Shown: piece by piece, positions 33,606 to 40,987 of the stretch | How the letters are laid out: each line of letters opens with the position of its first letter | Numbering within the stretch: the stretch's first letter is position 1 | From: Spirochaetales bacterium | GTDB lineage: Bacteria; Spirochaetota; Spirochaetia; SZUA-6; DRHE01 | Direction of reading: 5' to 3' | DNA length: 42,337 bases | Assembly (NCBI GenBank): GCA_030604195.1 | Contig: JAUVWI010000026.1 | Location: 1 to 42,337 of the forward strand | Translations under genes and position numbers: made by a program | The notes under the pieces: model-generated | Told to the model about the DNA's origin: nothing | What the model saw: the letters and a program-made list of their open reading frames with translations, nothing else | The model's database searches: none

Positions 33606-35063
33606 TTACTGCCAGATCTTGGCGTAGAATCCCTTCTGTTTATCCACTCCGAACTTCTCGTTCAGCTCATTCCAGCGTTTAGCAACTGCATCAAGAGCTG
33701 CCCCGGCATTTGGGAAGTCTCCGGCCAGGTACTTGGATACATTCAAGTCGAGCACATCGTTGTACTCAAAGGCCCCGGGGATTTTCAACATGGGATATCC
33801 CTGCTCCAGGGCTTTCATTTCCAGCTCGAGGTAGTTTTCAATGCCGGGAACTTTTTGCCGCCACTCCTTGGAGTTGAAGTGGGAATACCTTGAGGGATCC
33901 CAGCCGATCTGAGGATCCATGATGTAACCCAAATTTACCGGGCCGGGCCCGAACATGTGCTTTAGTACAGCATAGGCAGCATCCTGATTCTTGCTTTCCT
34001 TTACCACAGAGGCCACCCAGGCGGAATCAACTATGGTATACTTATAAACCTTGTCGCCCACCTTGACTCCGGGAGTTCCTGAAATTCCCAGAACTGCTTT
34101 AGGCGGGTTCTCTACCGGCAGCGGCGGCACTGTGTTGAAGCCGCGCCCCTCATCTGTCCAGTGGATCCACATACCTACCGTGCCGTCCTTCATAGCCGCA
34201 GCGTAGAGCTCATCCCATTCCCATGAAAGGACTCCAGGCGGGGAATATTTCATTAGCTCCTTCATGTTCTCCAGAGCAGCGACCGCACCGGAGGAGTTGA
34301 TTTTTGGTTTCATAGTGTTGGCATCAAAATAGTGGGGATTGGGTGCGCTGAAGGGAACATAGCGGAAAAGATACCAGTAATATACCCTACCGCGCTTGGC
34401 CTGGTCAGAATAGCCGTAAAAGTCCTTGGTCAGTGTGCGGCCGGCCAGTTTCTCTCCCTTCTTCCTGGTAAAGAACTGAGCCAGATCAACTACCTGCTTC
34501 CATGTGTCAGGGGGATCGGGCAGATCATAGCCGTATTTGGCCTTAAAAGCACTCTTCTCTCCCGCATCCTCAAACAGGTCTTTCCGGTAATAGAACAGGA
34601 AGGTGTCCCCATCCAGGGTTACCGATACCTTTTTCCCGCCCCACAGGTTCTGGGCCTTGTTAAAGGCCGGCAGAAGATCGGCAAAGCCGATTGCATCATT
34701 GTCCTTGGCCACATAATCGTCCAGGGGAAGGATATAGGGCTCATAATCGCCTATCCAGGCCGAATTGTATTGTACAATATCATAGGCTCCGGTTCTTTGA
34801 GTCAGTTCCAATACCACCCTTGAGTAAATCTCATCGGCTGTGATCTCGATCACATTCAAATTCAGACCGTACTTCTCTTTGAGCACGGGCGCTTCGTTAT
34901 ACCAGGGGGTGGCATGGTGCCCTGAGTGAGCGACCACAGAAACCGTGACCCCTTCGAATAGCTTCCCTTCTTTTGCCGGCGCAGCTTCTTTCTCACCACC
35001 GGCGTAAGCCAGGAAAGAAGAGAGCAGCAAAATACACATCATCATAATAATGAGTTTTTTCAT
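33606..35063 (-). CDS. Extracellular carbohydrate-binding protein of ABC transporter (cluster C)
   Basis: Periplasmic CUT1 binding protein, 485 residues. ATG at 35063 is chosen: GGAGG lies five bases upstream and MKKLIIMMMCILLLSSFLAY is a proper signal peptide; a farther ATG at 35075 would add four residues. Cleavage is likely at AYA-GGEKEAA; no lipobox cysteine follows. The body has the usual family features (LPLDDYVAKDND, LFYYRKDLFEDAG). It follows the zinc dehydrogenase gene by about 150 bases and should be the most abundant product of the operon. Confidence 0.9.
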   Translation of the reverse strand: MKKLIIMMMCILLLSSFLAYAGGEKEAAPAKEGKLFEGVTVSVVAHSGHHATPWYNEAPVLKEKYGLNLNVIEITADEIYSRVVLELTQRTGAYDIVQYNSAWIGDYEPYILPLDDYVAKDNDAIGFADLLPAFNKAQNLWGGKKVSVTLDGDTFLFYYRKDLFEDAGEKSAFKAKYGYDLPDPPDTWKQVVDLAQFFTRKKGEKLAGRTLTKDFYGYSDQAKRGRVYYWYLFRYVPFSAPNPHYFDANTMKPKINSSGAVAALENMKELMKYSPPGVLSWEWDELYAAAMKDGTVGMWIHWTDEGRGFNTVPPLPVENPPKAVLGISGTPGVKVGDKVYKYTIVDSAWVASVVKESKNQDAAYAVLKHMFGPGPVNLGYIMDPQIGWDPSRYSHFNSKEWRQKVPGIENYLELEMKALEQGYPMLKIPGAFEYNDVLDLNVSKYLAGDFPNAGAALDAVAKRWNELNEKFGVDKQKGFYAKIWQ

Positions 35064-35114
35064 ATTTACCTCCATACATTATTTTTTAAAAACCCTTCAC
35101 TTTTAAATTTCTTG

Positions 35115-35145
35115 TCCAGGCCTTATGGTCTCCAGGCCTTATGGT
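35115..35145. repeat. 15-bp direct repeat in the leader of the cluster C binding-protein gene
   Basis: TCCAGGCCTTATGGT occurs perfectly at 35115-35129 and again at 35131-35145, one base apart. It lies between the strong ribosome binding site at 35166-35171 and the binding-protein start. Confidence 0.8.
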
Positions 35146-35159
35146 ATTTTTAATTGCAT
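35139..35159 (-). other. Six-codon open frame behind a near-perfect ribosome binding site
   Basis: On the minus strand AGGAGGTG (35164-35171) stands six bases before ATG at 35157-35159, which opens the frame Met-Gln-Leu-Lys-Ile-Pro-stop (to 35139). The stop lies inside the 15-bp duplicated sequence. It could encode a leader peptide controlling the binding-protein gene about 75 bases downstream, or be the remains of a lost gene. No experimental inference can be made. Confidence 0.4.
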
Positions 35160-35185
35160 GTCTCACCTCCTTTTCTAAAATTTTT

Positions 35186-35227
35186 CAATCCTCCGGATTC
35201 AATCCTCCGGATTCAATCCTCCGGATT
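35186..35227. repeat. Three perfect 14-bp tandem repeats at the 3' end of the dehydrogenase gene
   Basis: CAATCCTCCGGATT repeats at 35186-35199, 35200-35213 and 35214-35227 with no mismatch. Each unit contains AATCC-TCC-GGATT, a small hairpin. The copy at 35214-35227 lies inside the coding end of the dehydrogenase gene and the stop codon (35213-35215) spans a unit boundary, so the array grew from the gene's own last codons. Units are adjacent with no spacers. Confidence 0.9.
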
Positions 35228-36256
35228 GAGAATCACCTTGATGCCTTTACCCTCTTTCAGCAGTTTCAGTCCTTCATGAACCCTGGATATAGGCAGGCGA
35301 TGTGAAACGATCTTTTCCAACGGCAGCACACCGCTCTCCATGATTGCCGGGAGTTTATTGAAACTGAATTTTCCGATAAAGGCACCGAAGATTCTTATCT
35401 CCTTCCGTACTATCTCCGCCACCGGTATAGCCGGCCTGGCAAGCTCGTCGTGGCCGAACTGCATAATTTTGCCGCCGCTGTGCACCAGCCTGATTGCCTG
35501 GGGCAGAAGGGGGCCGACAGCTTCAACCACAATGTCAGCTCCTCCGCCTGTCTCTCTCTCCACTATGGCTGTGAGATCGTGCTGATTGGGGTCCACAACC
35601 AGGCTTGCGCCGCACTCTTCAGCCACTCCCCTTCGATATGCCGAGATCTCTGATACGATAATTTTTGCTGCGCCGCAGGCTTTGAAAAAAGAGGTGAACA
35701 GCAAGCCAATGGGCCCGGCTCCCAGCACAACCACTGTGTCTCCGGGCTGTACCTTTAGTTTTTGCGCAGCACTGAACACACAGGCCAGGGGTTCGGCCAG
35801 GGCGGCTATATGGGGGGGCACTTTGGGGTCGATTCTGTAAAGAGAGTGAGCAGGCACTGTTACAAAGCTGGTCATAGCGCCGTCAGAGAAAATGCCGATA
35901 GTAGCGCAATGTCCCGGCTCTGCCGATGTATAGAGGGGAATGCAGCGATCCGGATGTCCGCTCCTGCACTCCATGCACAGCCCGCACCCTGGATGCGGGT
36001 CTACCAGGACCCTGTCGCCTGGTTTGAACTCAACAACTCCATGGTCTACTTCGACAATTTCCCCGGTAAATTCATGGCCCAAAACAATACCTTCGGTGGC
36101 TGGATGGGCCGGCGGATCCTGGAGAATATGTAAATCGGTGCCACAAATGCCCACACCGGAGACCTTCAGCAGGACATTACGATCTTTTGTAATCCGTGGC
36201 CTGGCTCTCTCTTTTAGAACAAGGCGGCCCTTACCCTCAAAAACAGCGGCTAACAT
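35213..36256 (-). CDS. Zinc-dependent alcohol/polyol dehydrogenase (cluster C)
   Basis: MDR dehydrogenase of 347 residues. Catalytic zinc ligands are Cys38, His61 and Glu62; structural zinc is held by Cys91, Cys94, Cys97 and Cys105. The cofactor loop is VVLGAGPIGLL and EPLACVFSA follows the usual Glu. It resembles sorbitol/threonine-type dehydrogenases. It is the first gene of the cluster C minus-strand operon, under a promoter facing away from the lacI-type gene. The product likely oxidises the imported polyol; IolG-like enzyme and the aldo/keto reductase could act after it. Last codons lie in a 14-bp tandem array. Confidence 0.84.
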   Translation of the reverse strand: MLAAVFEGKGRLVLKERARPRITKDRNVLLKVSGVGICGTDLHILQDPPAHPATEGIVLGHEFTGEIVEVDHGVVEFKPGDRVLVDPHPGCGLCMECRSGHPDRCIPLYTSAEPGHCATIGIFSDGAMTSFVTVPAHSLYRIDPKVPPHIAALAEPLACVFSAAQKLKVQPGDTVVVLGAGPIGLLFTSFFKACGAAKIIVSEISAYRRGVAEECGASLVVDPNQHDLTAIVERETGGGADIVVEAVGPLLPQAIRLVHSGGKIMQFGHDELARPAIPVAEIVRKEIRIFGAFIGKFSFNKLPAIMESGVLPLEKIVSHRLPISRVHEGLKLLKEGKGIKVILNPED

Positions 36257-36312
36257 CCAATCCCCCTTTAGTATGACGAAACCAACTTTTTAGCTACATT
36301 TTGTCTTGAAAG

Positions 36313-36320
36313 TGCATGCA
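36313..36320. promoter_or_regulatory. TGCATGCA palindrome, candidate LacI-type operator
   Basis: An 8-bp perfect palindrome just downstream of the -10 box of the dehydrogenase operon, close to the predicted start of transcription. TTTGCAT occurs twice on the minus strand here, around 36316 and 36339, so two half-sites may be involved. The divergent LacI-family gene starts 70 bases away. Assignment is inference. Confidence 0.4.
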
Positions 36321-36324
36321 AAAA

Positions 36325-36354
36325 ACTATAAGATATTATGCAAATTGCTGTCAA
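36325..36354 (-). promoter_or_regulatory. Probable promoter of the cluster C minus-strand operon
   Basis: On the minus strand TTGACA (36349-36354) is followed after 18 bases by TATAGT (36325-36330). This would start the message about 60 bases before the dehydrogenase ATG at 36256. The promoter lies in the 133-base gap divergent with the LacI-family gene. Confidence 0.6.
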
Positions 36355-36389
36355 GCAGTTTTTTGAAACTTTCTTAAGGATCAGCGCTT

Positions 36390-37382
36390 ATGCCCATGAC
36401 CATGCAGGAAATTGCCCGAAAATTGAATATAAGTGTTTCCACTGTTTCCAGGGCCCTCTCCGGACAACATGACAAGGTTTCCGAAGATACAAAAAATGCA
36501 ATTCTGACCCTGGCCAGGAAACACGGCGTTCAACGGCGCAGAACAGTGGGTAAAAATGTTGCCTTTGTTATTGACCGGGAGCTGTTTAACGACTGCAGCA
36601 ACTTCTACAGCAGCCTTATTTCCGGAATCGAGACAGAGCTGATTAAAAACCGCTATTACTTTCAATTCAATTCGGTAGACAGAAAAAACATTAATCTGAA
36701 CGATATGAACCTGAACTTTTCAGATATTATCGGGGTAATTTTTGTGGGGTTCTATCACGATGATCTGGTGCTGGATCTGAAAAACAAGAGCATTCCCATT
36801 GTGCTGCTGGATTACCATCTACCTACAGAGGAAATCGACAGCGTTCTCATTGACAATACTGATGGTGTGCTCAAGGCCTGCAAATATCTATCGGAGCTTG
36901 GCCATAGCCGTATTGCCTATATTTCAGGTGATAAGAGCTTGATTACGACTCAAGAACGTTTGTTCGGTTACCGGCGGGCTAAGGAGCTTTTTAGCCTTTT
37001 AGATGACCCGGCGCTACTTGCTGAGTGCAAGGGGAGAATCGATCAGGCTCATGAAGCAATGAATAGAATTCTCGACAGCAAAACCAGGCCTACAGCCGTA
37101 GTGACTCACAACGACATATTTGCAATAGGCACTGTGGATGCCATAAAACAGAGGGGGTTAACGGTGCCTGAAGATATCAGCGTTATCGGTTTTGATGATA
37201 TCGCTATGGCCCGGCAAATGGTGCCCTCCCTGACCACGGTACATGTTCCAAAACACACTATGGGTATAATGGCTGTGCGCCGGTTATTACATATTACCGA
37301 AGGCAAGGTGTATCCTAATAAGAAAATCGTTCTGCCTACAGAGCTGAAAATACGTAATTCAACAGCGCCCCCGAAAGAGTAA
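36390..37382 (+). CDS. LacI family transcriptional regulator (cluster C)
   Basis: A 330-residue regulator. The helix-turn-helix TMQEIARKLNISVSTVSRAL starts at residue 4, followed by the hinge helix region (KNAILTLARKHG) and a periplasmic-binding-like effector domain (SDIIGVIFVGF, VLIDNTDGVLKACKYLSELGH, VIGFDDIAMARQMVPSLTTVHVP). ATG at 36390 or 36396 may be used; AAGGA lies upstream. It likely represses the divergent transport operon and perhaps the UroD-like gene 22 bases downstream. The effector should be a sugar or polyol. Confidence 0.9.
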   Translation: MPMTMQEIARKLNISVSTVSRALSGQHDKVSEDTKNAILTLARKHGVQRRRTVGKNVAFVIDRELFNDCSNFYSSLISGIETELIKNRYYFQFNSVDRKNINLNDMNLNFSDIIGVIFVGFYHDDLVLDLKNKSIPIVLLDYHLPTEEIDSVLIDNTDGVLKACKYLSELGHSRIAYISGDKSLITTQERLFGYRRAKELFSLLDDPALLAECKGRIDQAHEAMNRILDSKTRPTAVVTHNDIFAIGTVDAIKQRGLTVPEDISVIGFDDIAMARQMVPSLTTVHVPKHTMGIMAVRRLLHITEGKVYPNKKIVLPTELKIRNSTAPPKE

Positions 37383-37404
37383 TTACTGCCGGAAGGAGTA
37401 AAAT

Positions 37405-38664
37405 ATGACATCCCGCGAAAGAGTCAGAATCACCTTAAAACACCAAAAACCGGACAGGGTTCCCCTGGATATTGGCGGTACCCAGGTTACCGGTATTCAA
37501 GCGCTTCTTTACAACAAACTGAGAGAGGCGCTTGGTGTGGGAAAGGGCGGGCTGGTCAAGGTTTATGAGCCATTTCAGATGCTGGCCGAGGTAGAGGAGG
37601 AAATCAGAAGGGCCCTAGCTATCGATATTGCGGGCATCAGTTTTCCGCAGACTATGTTCGGATACAAAAACGAAAACTGGAAACCCTTTACCATGTTCGA
37701 CGGAACAGAAGTGCTTGTTTCCGGTTTTATGGAATATGATGTCTTGCCCAACGGGGACATTGTTCAGTATCCTCAGGGGTGTCGCTCGGCTCCGCCTTCG
37801 GCAAAAATGCCCAGGGATGGTTTCTACTTCGATAATATTGTGCGCCAGCAACCGATTGAAGAGGAGTCACTGGATCCCGGGGCATGGGTAAATCAGACCT
37901 ACAGCCTGTACAGTGAGGAAGATCTTAAGTTTCTGGAAGAAACCACCAGGCGCTATTATGAAAATACGGAATATTCCCTGGTTGGCAATTTCTGGGGCGC
38001 CGGATTTGGGGATATCGCCTTTGTTCCCGGCCCAAATATAATCCGGCCCATTGGTATTCGCGATCCGGAAGAATGGTATATCTCCTTTATCAGCAGAAAG
38101 CAATATATTCAGGACATCTTCAGCATCCAGCATGAGTTGCAGATGAAAAACCTGAAGATGTATAGAGAAGCTGTGGGCGACAGGCTGGACGTGATTGTTA
38201 TGGGTGGTACGGATTTTGGATGCCAGCATGGACCCTTTTTCGCCCCGCAGACATACAGGGAAATGTTCAAGCCCTATCACAAAATAATGAATGACTGGGT
38301 TCATGCGCATACAGAATGGAAAACCTTTTACCACACCTGCGGCGCGATTGCGGAGTTTTTGGATGATTTCGCTGAAGCAGGAATGGATATTCTAAACCCG
38401 GTCCAGATCTCGGCCGCCGGAATGGATCCGGCTTTTCTTAAAAATAACTACGGGGATAAATTTGTTTTCTGGGGCGGCGGCATAAATACCCAGAAGACCC
38501 TGCCCTTCGGCACACCTGAAGAAGTGAGGCAGGAAGTTAAAAGCAATATTAATATTTTCAGTAAAGGGGGTGGATTCGTATTTGCCTCAGTCCATAATAT
38601 CCAGGCCACAGTCCCTCTTGAAAATCTGCTGGCTCTATTCCGGTCTTTCAGAGAATTTCGTTAA
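37405..38664 (+). CDS. UroD-like (MtaA/CmuA superfamily) protein (cluster C)
   Basis: A 419-residue UroD/methyltransferase superfamily protein, longer than the ~340-360 of its paralogs because of an insertion around 85-165. MTSRERVRITLKHQKPDRVP is the usual branch signature. His310-Thr-Cys312 (FYHTCG) is present, but the third zinc position reads ASVHN (394-398) with His397, so the metal site is altered or His-based. MDILNPVQISAAGMDP and FWGGGINTQ complete the barrel. GGAAGGAG precedes the ATG. Co-transcribed with the LacI gene. The substrate is unknown. Confidence 0.78.
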   Translation: MTSRERVRITLKHQKPDRVPLDIGGTQVTGIQALLYNKLREALGVGKGGLVKVYEPFQMLAEVEEEIRRALAIDIAGISFPQTMFGYKNENWKPFTMFDGTEVLVSGFMEYDVLPNGDIVQYPQGCRSAPPSAKMPRDGFYFDNIVRQQPIEEESLDPGAWVNQTYSLYSEEDLKFLEETTRRYYENTEYSLVGNFWGAGFGDIAFVPGPNIIRPIGIRDPEEWYISFISRKQYIQDIFSIQHELQMKNLKMYREAVGDRLDVIVMGGTDFGCQHGPFFAPQTYREMFKPYHKIMNDWVHAHTEWKTFYHTCGAIAEFLDDFAEAGMDILNPVQISAAGMDPAFLKNNYGDKFVFWGGGINTQKTLPFGTPEEVRQEVKSNINIFSKGGGFVFASVHNIQATVPLENLLALFRSFREFR

Positions 38665-39073
38665 GTCCGGCTGTGATGCTTCTATAAATCCAATTTAAAA
38701 AGAGTAAGCCTGTGAAAAGTCTATCAATACGAAAAAACAGATGCAAGTTCAATATTGAGTCCGGAGCCCCCTGAACGTTTTTTTCACCGATTATGTTGAA
38801 TCTTTCCCTGGAAATATAGAGAATATCCGGCTGAAGGACATTCTCATTATCAAGACAAACATCATACGGAGCATAGAATACTCTTCCAGTTTTTTTCTCC
38901 CTGACGAATCTTTCCAGTTCATACTCAATATTCTTTGATACCCATTGATGATAGGTTACAGGAGACGGTGTCATTATCAATTCTCCTTCGATAAGCTCGT
39001 ATCTTTTATCATCCGGTGTTTTAAGATAGTCGTTATAGGTAAGCTTCGTTTTTGGGGCCACTGGAGTTATCAT
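38648..39073 (-). pseudogene. Degraded Uma2-family endonuclease gene
   Basis: The first about 110 residues match Uma2/DUF820 restriction-endonuclease-like proteins: YNDYLKTPDDKRYELIEGELI, PSPVTYHQWVSKNI and LQPDILYISRERFNII. After QGAPD the frame changes to unrelated sequence rich in Leu/Phe and runs on to overlap the UroD-like gene. A one-base insertion just after GGA would restore LNIELAS, near the expected DLVIEILSPS, then a stop follows. The catalytic C-terminal half (Asp, Glu-x-Lys) is therefore missing. ATG at 39073 has AGGTGA upstream. The remnant probably has no function. Confidence 0.72.
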
Positions 39074-39150
39074 AGAATCACCTGATAATAAAATTACCAT
39101 TCTGCTTATCAGGAGTCAAGCAGAGACTGCTGATATCGTTATATCGAAAT

Positions 39151-39852
39151 TTACCTGCCGAAAACGGGATAGCTTGCCCCAGGGTCATATTCCCCGCTCC
39201 GTCTCTCACCCCCTATGCTGGGGATCTCGAGCACCTGCCCGGGAAAGATCAAATGGGGGTTATCGAGATACTTGAGTTTCGACTTATTGGCCTCGTATAG
39301 GAGCTTCCATTTGTTGCGGTCATTGTAGATAAATGGATAGCCGGCGATCTTGTTCAGGCAGTCCCTCGCTTCCGGAATAAGACGGACTTTATAGTATTTT
39401 GGCAAGAGGGCTTCCGATTTTGCCTCTGCCAGAAGGGTGAGCACTTCTTTAGAAAGCTCAATACTATCTTCGTACTGATCCTCGGTAAAGCTCTTTTCAG
39501 CCCCCTCTAAACCTGCCAGCGCCTGTTCATAAGCCTGCTGATACTCCGGATTTATTCCGGCTGACTGGAAATAGGCAACCCGGCTGCGTGCTTTTTTGAG
39601 CCAGCTATTTGCCTGGTACCAGAGTATTTTTTGGGCAATATAGGCATTGGACCTGGCAATATAGATTTTGGCTTCTTCCGAGTATTCATAAGCCTTGTCG
39701 TAGTCCCCGGCGGTATGGGCATCTTTGGCAAGTTGCTGCAGTTCTATAGCTTTTTTATAATCGGGATTATCCAGCAGTGATTGGGCAAAAAGGCTCTGCC
39801 CAAAGGCCAGAAGACTAAGGATTGAAAATATAACAAATATACCTCTGTTCAT
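39151..39852 (-). CDS. Secreted LysM-domain protein with helical repeats
   Basis: A 233-residue exported protein. The N-terminal signal peptide (about 1-24, ILSLLAFGQSLFAQS) is followed by helical, tetratricopeptide-like segments (about 30-150) rich in Ala, Glu, Tyr and Lys. A C-terminal LysM-like module (about 155-212, YKVRLIPEARDCLNKIAG...NPHLIFPGQVLEIP) probably binds peptidoglycan. It comes 51 bases after a lipoprotein gene of similar helical composition; the two are probably co-transcribed from the promoter at 40569-40597. LysM-plus-repeat proteins of this kind are common in spirochaetes. Exact role unknown; likely cell-envelope organisation. Confidence 0.8.
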   Translation of the reverse strand: MNRGIFVIFSILSLLAFGQSLFAQSLLDNPDYKKAIELQQLAKDAHTAGDYDKAYEYSEEAKIYIARSNAYIAQKILWYQANSWLKKARSRVAYFQSAGINPEYQQAYEQALAGLEGAEKSFTEDQYEDSIELSKEVLTLLAEAKSEALLPKYYKVRLIPEARDCLNKIAGYPFIYNDRNKWKLLYEANKSKLKYLDNPHLIFPGQVLEIPSIGGERRSGEYDPGASYPVFGR

Positions 39853-39903
39853 GGCTTACTCCCTTTTTAAAACAGTATGATCTGAAAAGGCGGCAGTAAA
39901 AGC

Positions 39904-40524
39904 TTACTGGCCTGCCTGCAGCTCTTCATCTCCGGCCCTGGCCTGCTCCTCAAAGTCTTTTATGCTCTCTTCGGAGGAATTCATAGCCTGTTCCGCCCTC
40001 TCCTTTTTCTCTTTGGTTTTTTCATAGAGATCCAGGAAGAGCAATTTTGCTTCATCGAATAGGGCTACTGCCTGCTCATACTCGCCCTTGTTTTGCGCTG
40101 CCAGGGCCTGCTCATACCTTGTCCTGGCCGCCGTATAATCTTCTTTCATGGCTACCTGGGCTTTGATATCCTCGGCCCGCTTCACTGTAGCTTCTGTTTC
40201 TTCCTGCTTTTTTCCTGTAAGCAGCGGAAAACCTTTTGCCATTACCGCTTCATAGCCGGCAATGGCCTGATCCAGGGCTTTCTTAGAACTGGCGTTGTCT
40301 GTTTTATATGTCGCCTCTCCATCTTTCAGCTTCTGCTCGGCCTGGCTGTATTCATCCGGTGCATAATCTGCCAGGCTGTATTTGTCTGCCTGGGCCTTCA
40401 GTTTATTGGCCCGGGTGTACTCTGTTTCGGGAAGAGCTACCTTTGCATCCTCCTCTACTTCCGGGGCTGTGGCGCAGGAGCTGAAAATCAGGAGTATGGC
40501 AAATATTATTGCTGAATATTTCAT
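39904..40524 (-). CDS. Envelope lipoprotein with coiled-coil/helical repeats
   Basis: A 206-residue lipoprotein. The signal peptide ends in the lipobox FSSC with Cys17, unlike the Cys-free binding proteins of the window. The mature part is almost entirely helical (Ala, Glu, Lys, Gln rich), with repeated YTxARxRYEQALxAxxxGEYEQA-like motifs suggesting tetratricopeptide-type or coiled-coil structure. It is transcribed before the LysM protein. Both may form a periplasmic complex. No enzymatic motif is seen. Confidence 0.8.
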   Translation of the reverse strand: MKYSAIIFAILLIFSSCATAPEVEEDAKVALPETEYTRANKLKAQADKYSLADYAPDEYSQAEQKLKDGEATYKTDNASSKKALDQAIAGYEAVMAKGFPLLTGKKQEETEATVKRAEDIKAQVAMKEDYTAARTRYEQALAAQNKGEYEQAVALFDEAKLLFLDLYEKTKEKKERAEQAMNSSEESIKDFEEQARAGDEELQAGQ

Positions 40525-40568
40525 CTGGTTTACCTCCGCATGTGTATTGTCGGGGTTTATTCGATAGA

Positions 40569-40597
40569 ATTATAATAGATAAGTTAAAGATTTTCAA
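40569..40597 (-). promoter_or_regulatory. Consensus promoter of the lipoprotein-LysM operon
   Basis: On the minus strand TTGAAA (40592-40597) and TATAAT (40569-40574) are exactly 17 bases apart. The predicted start is near 40562 and the GGAGG ribosome binding site just before 40524. A textbook vegetative promoter, likely constitutive. Confidence 0.75.
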
Positions 40598-40682
40598 GGT
40601 TTATTTTAATATATCTATTATATATATTTGTATTAGAAAAATATCAGGGATCTGGTAATAAGATGGTCATTTTATCAGAACC

Positions 40683-40700
40683 GCAGCCAATATGATCTTT
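40683..40700 (+). repeat. 18-bp copy of vapC internal sequence upstream of vapBC
   Basis: GCAGCCAATATGATCTTT here is identical to 41150-41167 within the following vapC gene, and the similarity extends loosely for about ten more bases upstream (TATCA...AA before it). It ends 10 bases before the -35 box of the toxin-antitoxin promoter. It may be a remnant of an earlier vapC copy. Confidence 0.65.
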
Positions 40701-40709
40701 CCTGTAATC

Positions 40710-40737
40710 TTGACACACACACCCATTTGTGTATAGT
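40710..40737 (+). promoter_or_regulatory. Promoter and autorepression site of the second vapBC pair
   Basis: TTGACA (40710-40715) and TATAGT (40732-40737) are 16 bases apart. In the spacer ACACA (40717-40721) and TGTGT (40728-40732) form an inverted repeat that the antitoxin could occupy, as type II modules usually do. AGGAGG follows at 40745-40750. Confidence 0.65.
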
Positions 40738-40756
40738 ATTGTGTAGGAGGATGATT

Positions 40757-40987
40757 GTGCCCACAAATTTAGCTATTGAAGATAATCTGATTATTGAAGC
40801 CCAAAAATTAGGAAAGCATAGAACCAAGAAAGATACAGTCAATGAAGCGTTAAGAGAGTATATCCAGCGGAGAAAGCAGTTGGATATCATCCGGATGTTT
40901 GGCAGGATAGATTATGATAAGAACTATAACTACAAATCCGGTAGAACTCGAAAGCGACCGAAAGCGAGCGGAAGCGAACCAAAGTGA
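40757..40987 (+). CDS. vapB: VapB family antitoxin with repeat-derived tail
   Basis: A 76-residue ribbon-helix-helix antitoxin (PTNLAIEDNLIIEAQKLGKHRTKKDTVNEALREYIQRRK), typical of VapB-type DNA binding. GTG at 40757 is chosen because AGGAGG ends six bases upstream; the ATG at 40751 directly abuts that site. The last dozen residues (RTRKRPKASGSEP) come from a 10-bp tandem repeat, CGAAAGCGAN, at 40949-40978, so the tail is a recent extension. The stop overlaps the vapC GTG. Expected to neutralise the following PIN toxin. Confidence 0.82.
   Translation: MPTNLAIEDNLIIEAQKLGKHRTKKDTVNEALREYIQRRKQLDIIRMFGRIDYDKNYNYKSGRTRKRPKASGSEPK

Noticed and set aside
35186..35227. Repeats considered as a CRISPR array
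   Set aside because: Units of 14 bp are directly adjacent with no spacers and no cas genes are present.
16002..38664. Naming the UroD-like genes hemE
   Set aside because: All four lack the porphyrin-binding N-terminal arginine motif and sit in sugar clusters without haem genes.
40695..40890. Minus-strand frame opposite the second vapB
   Set aside because: It is a shadow of the antitoxin gene with no start signal of its own.
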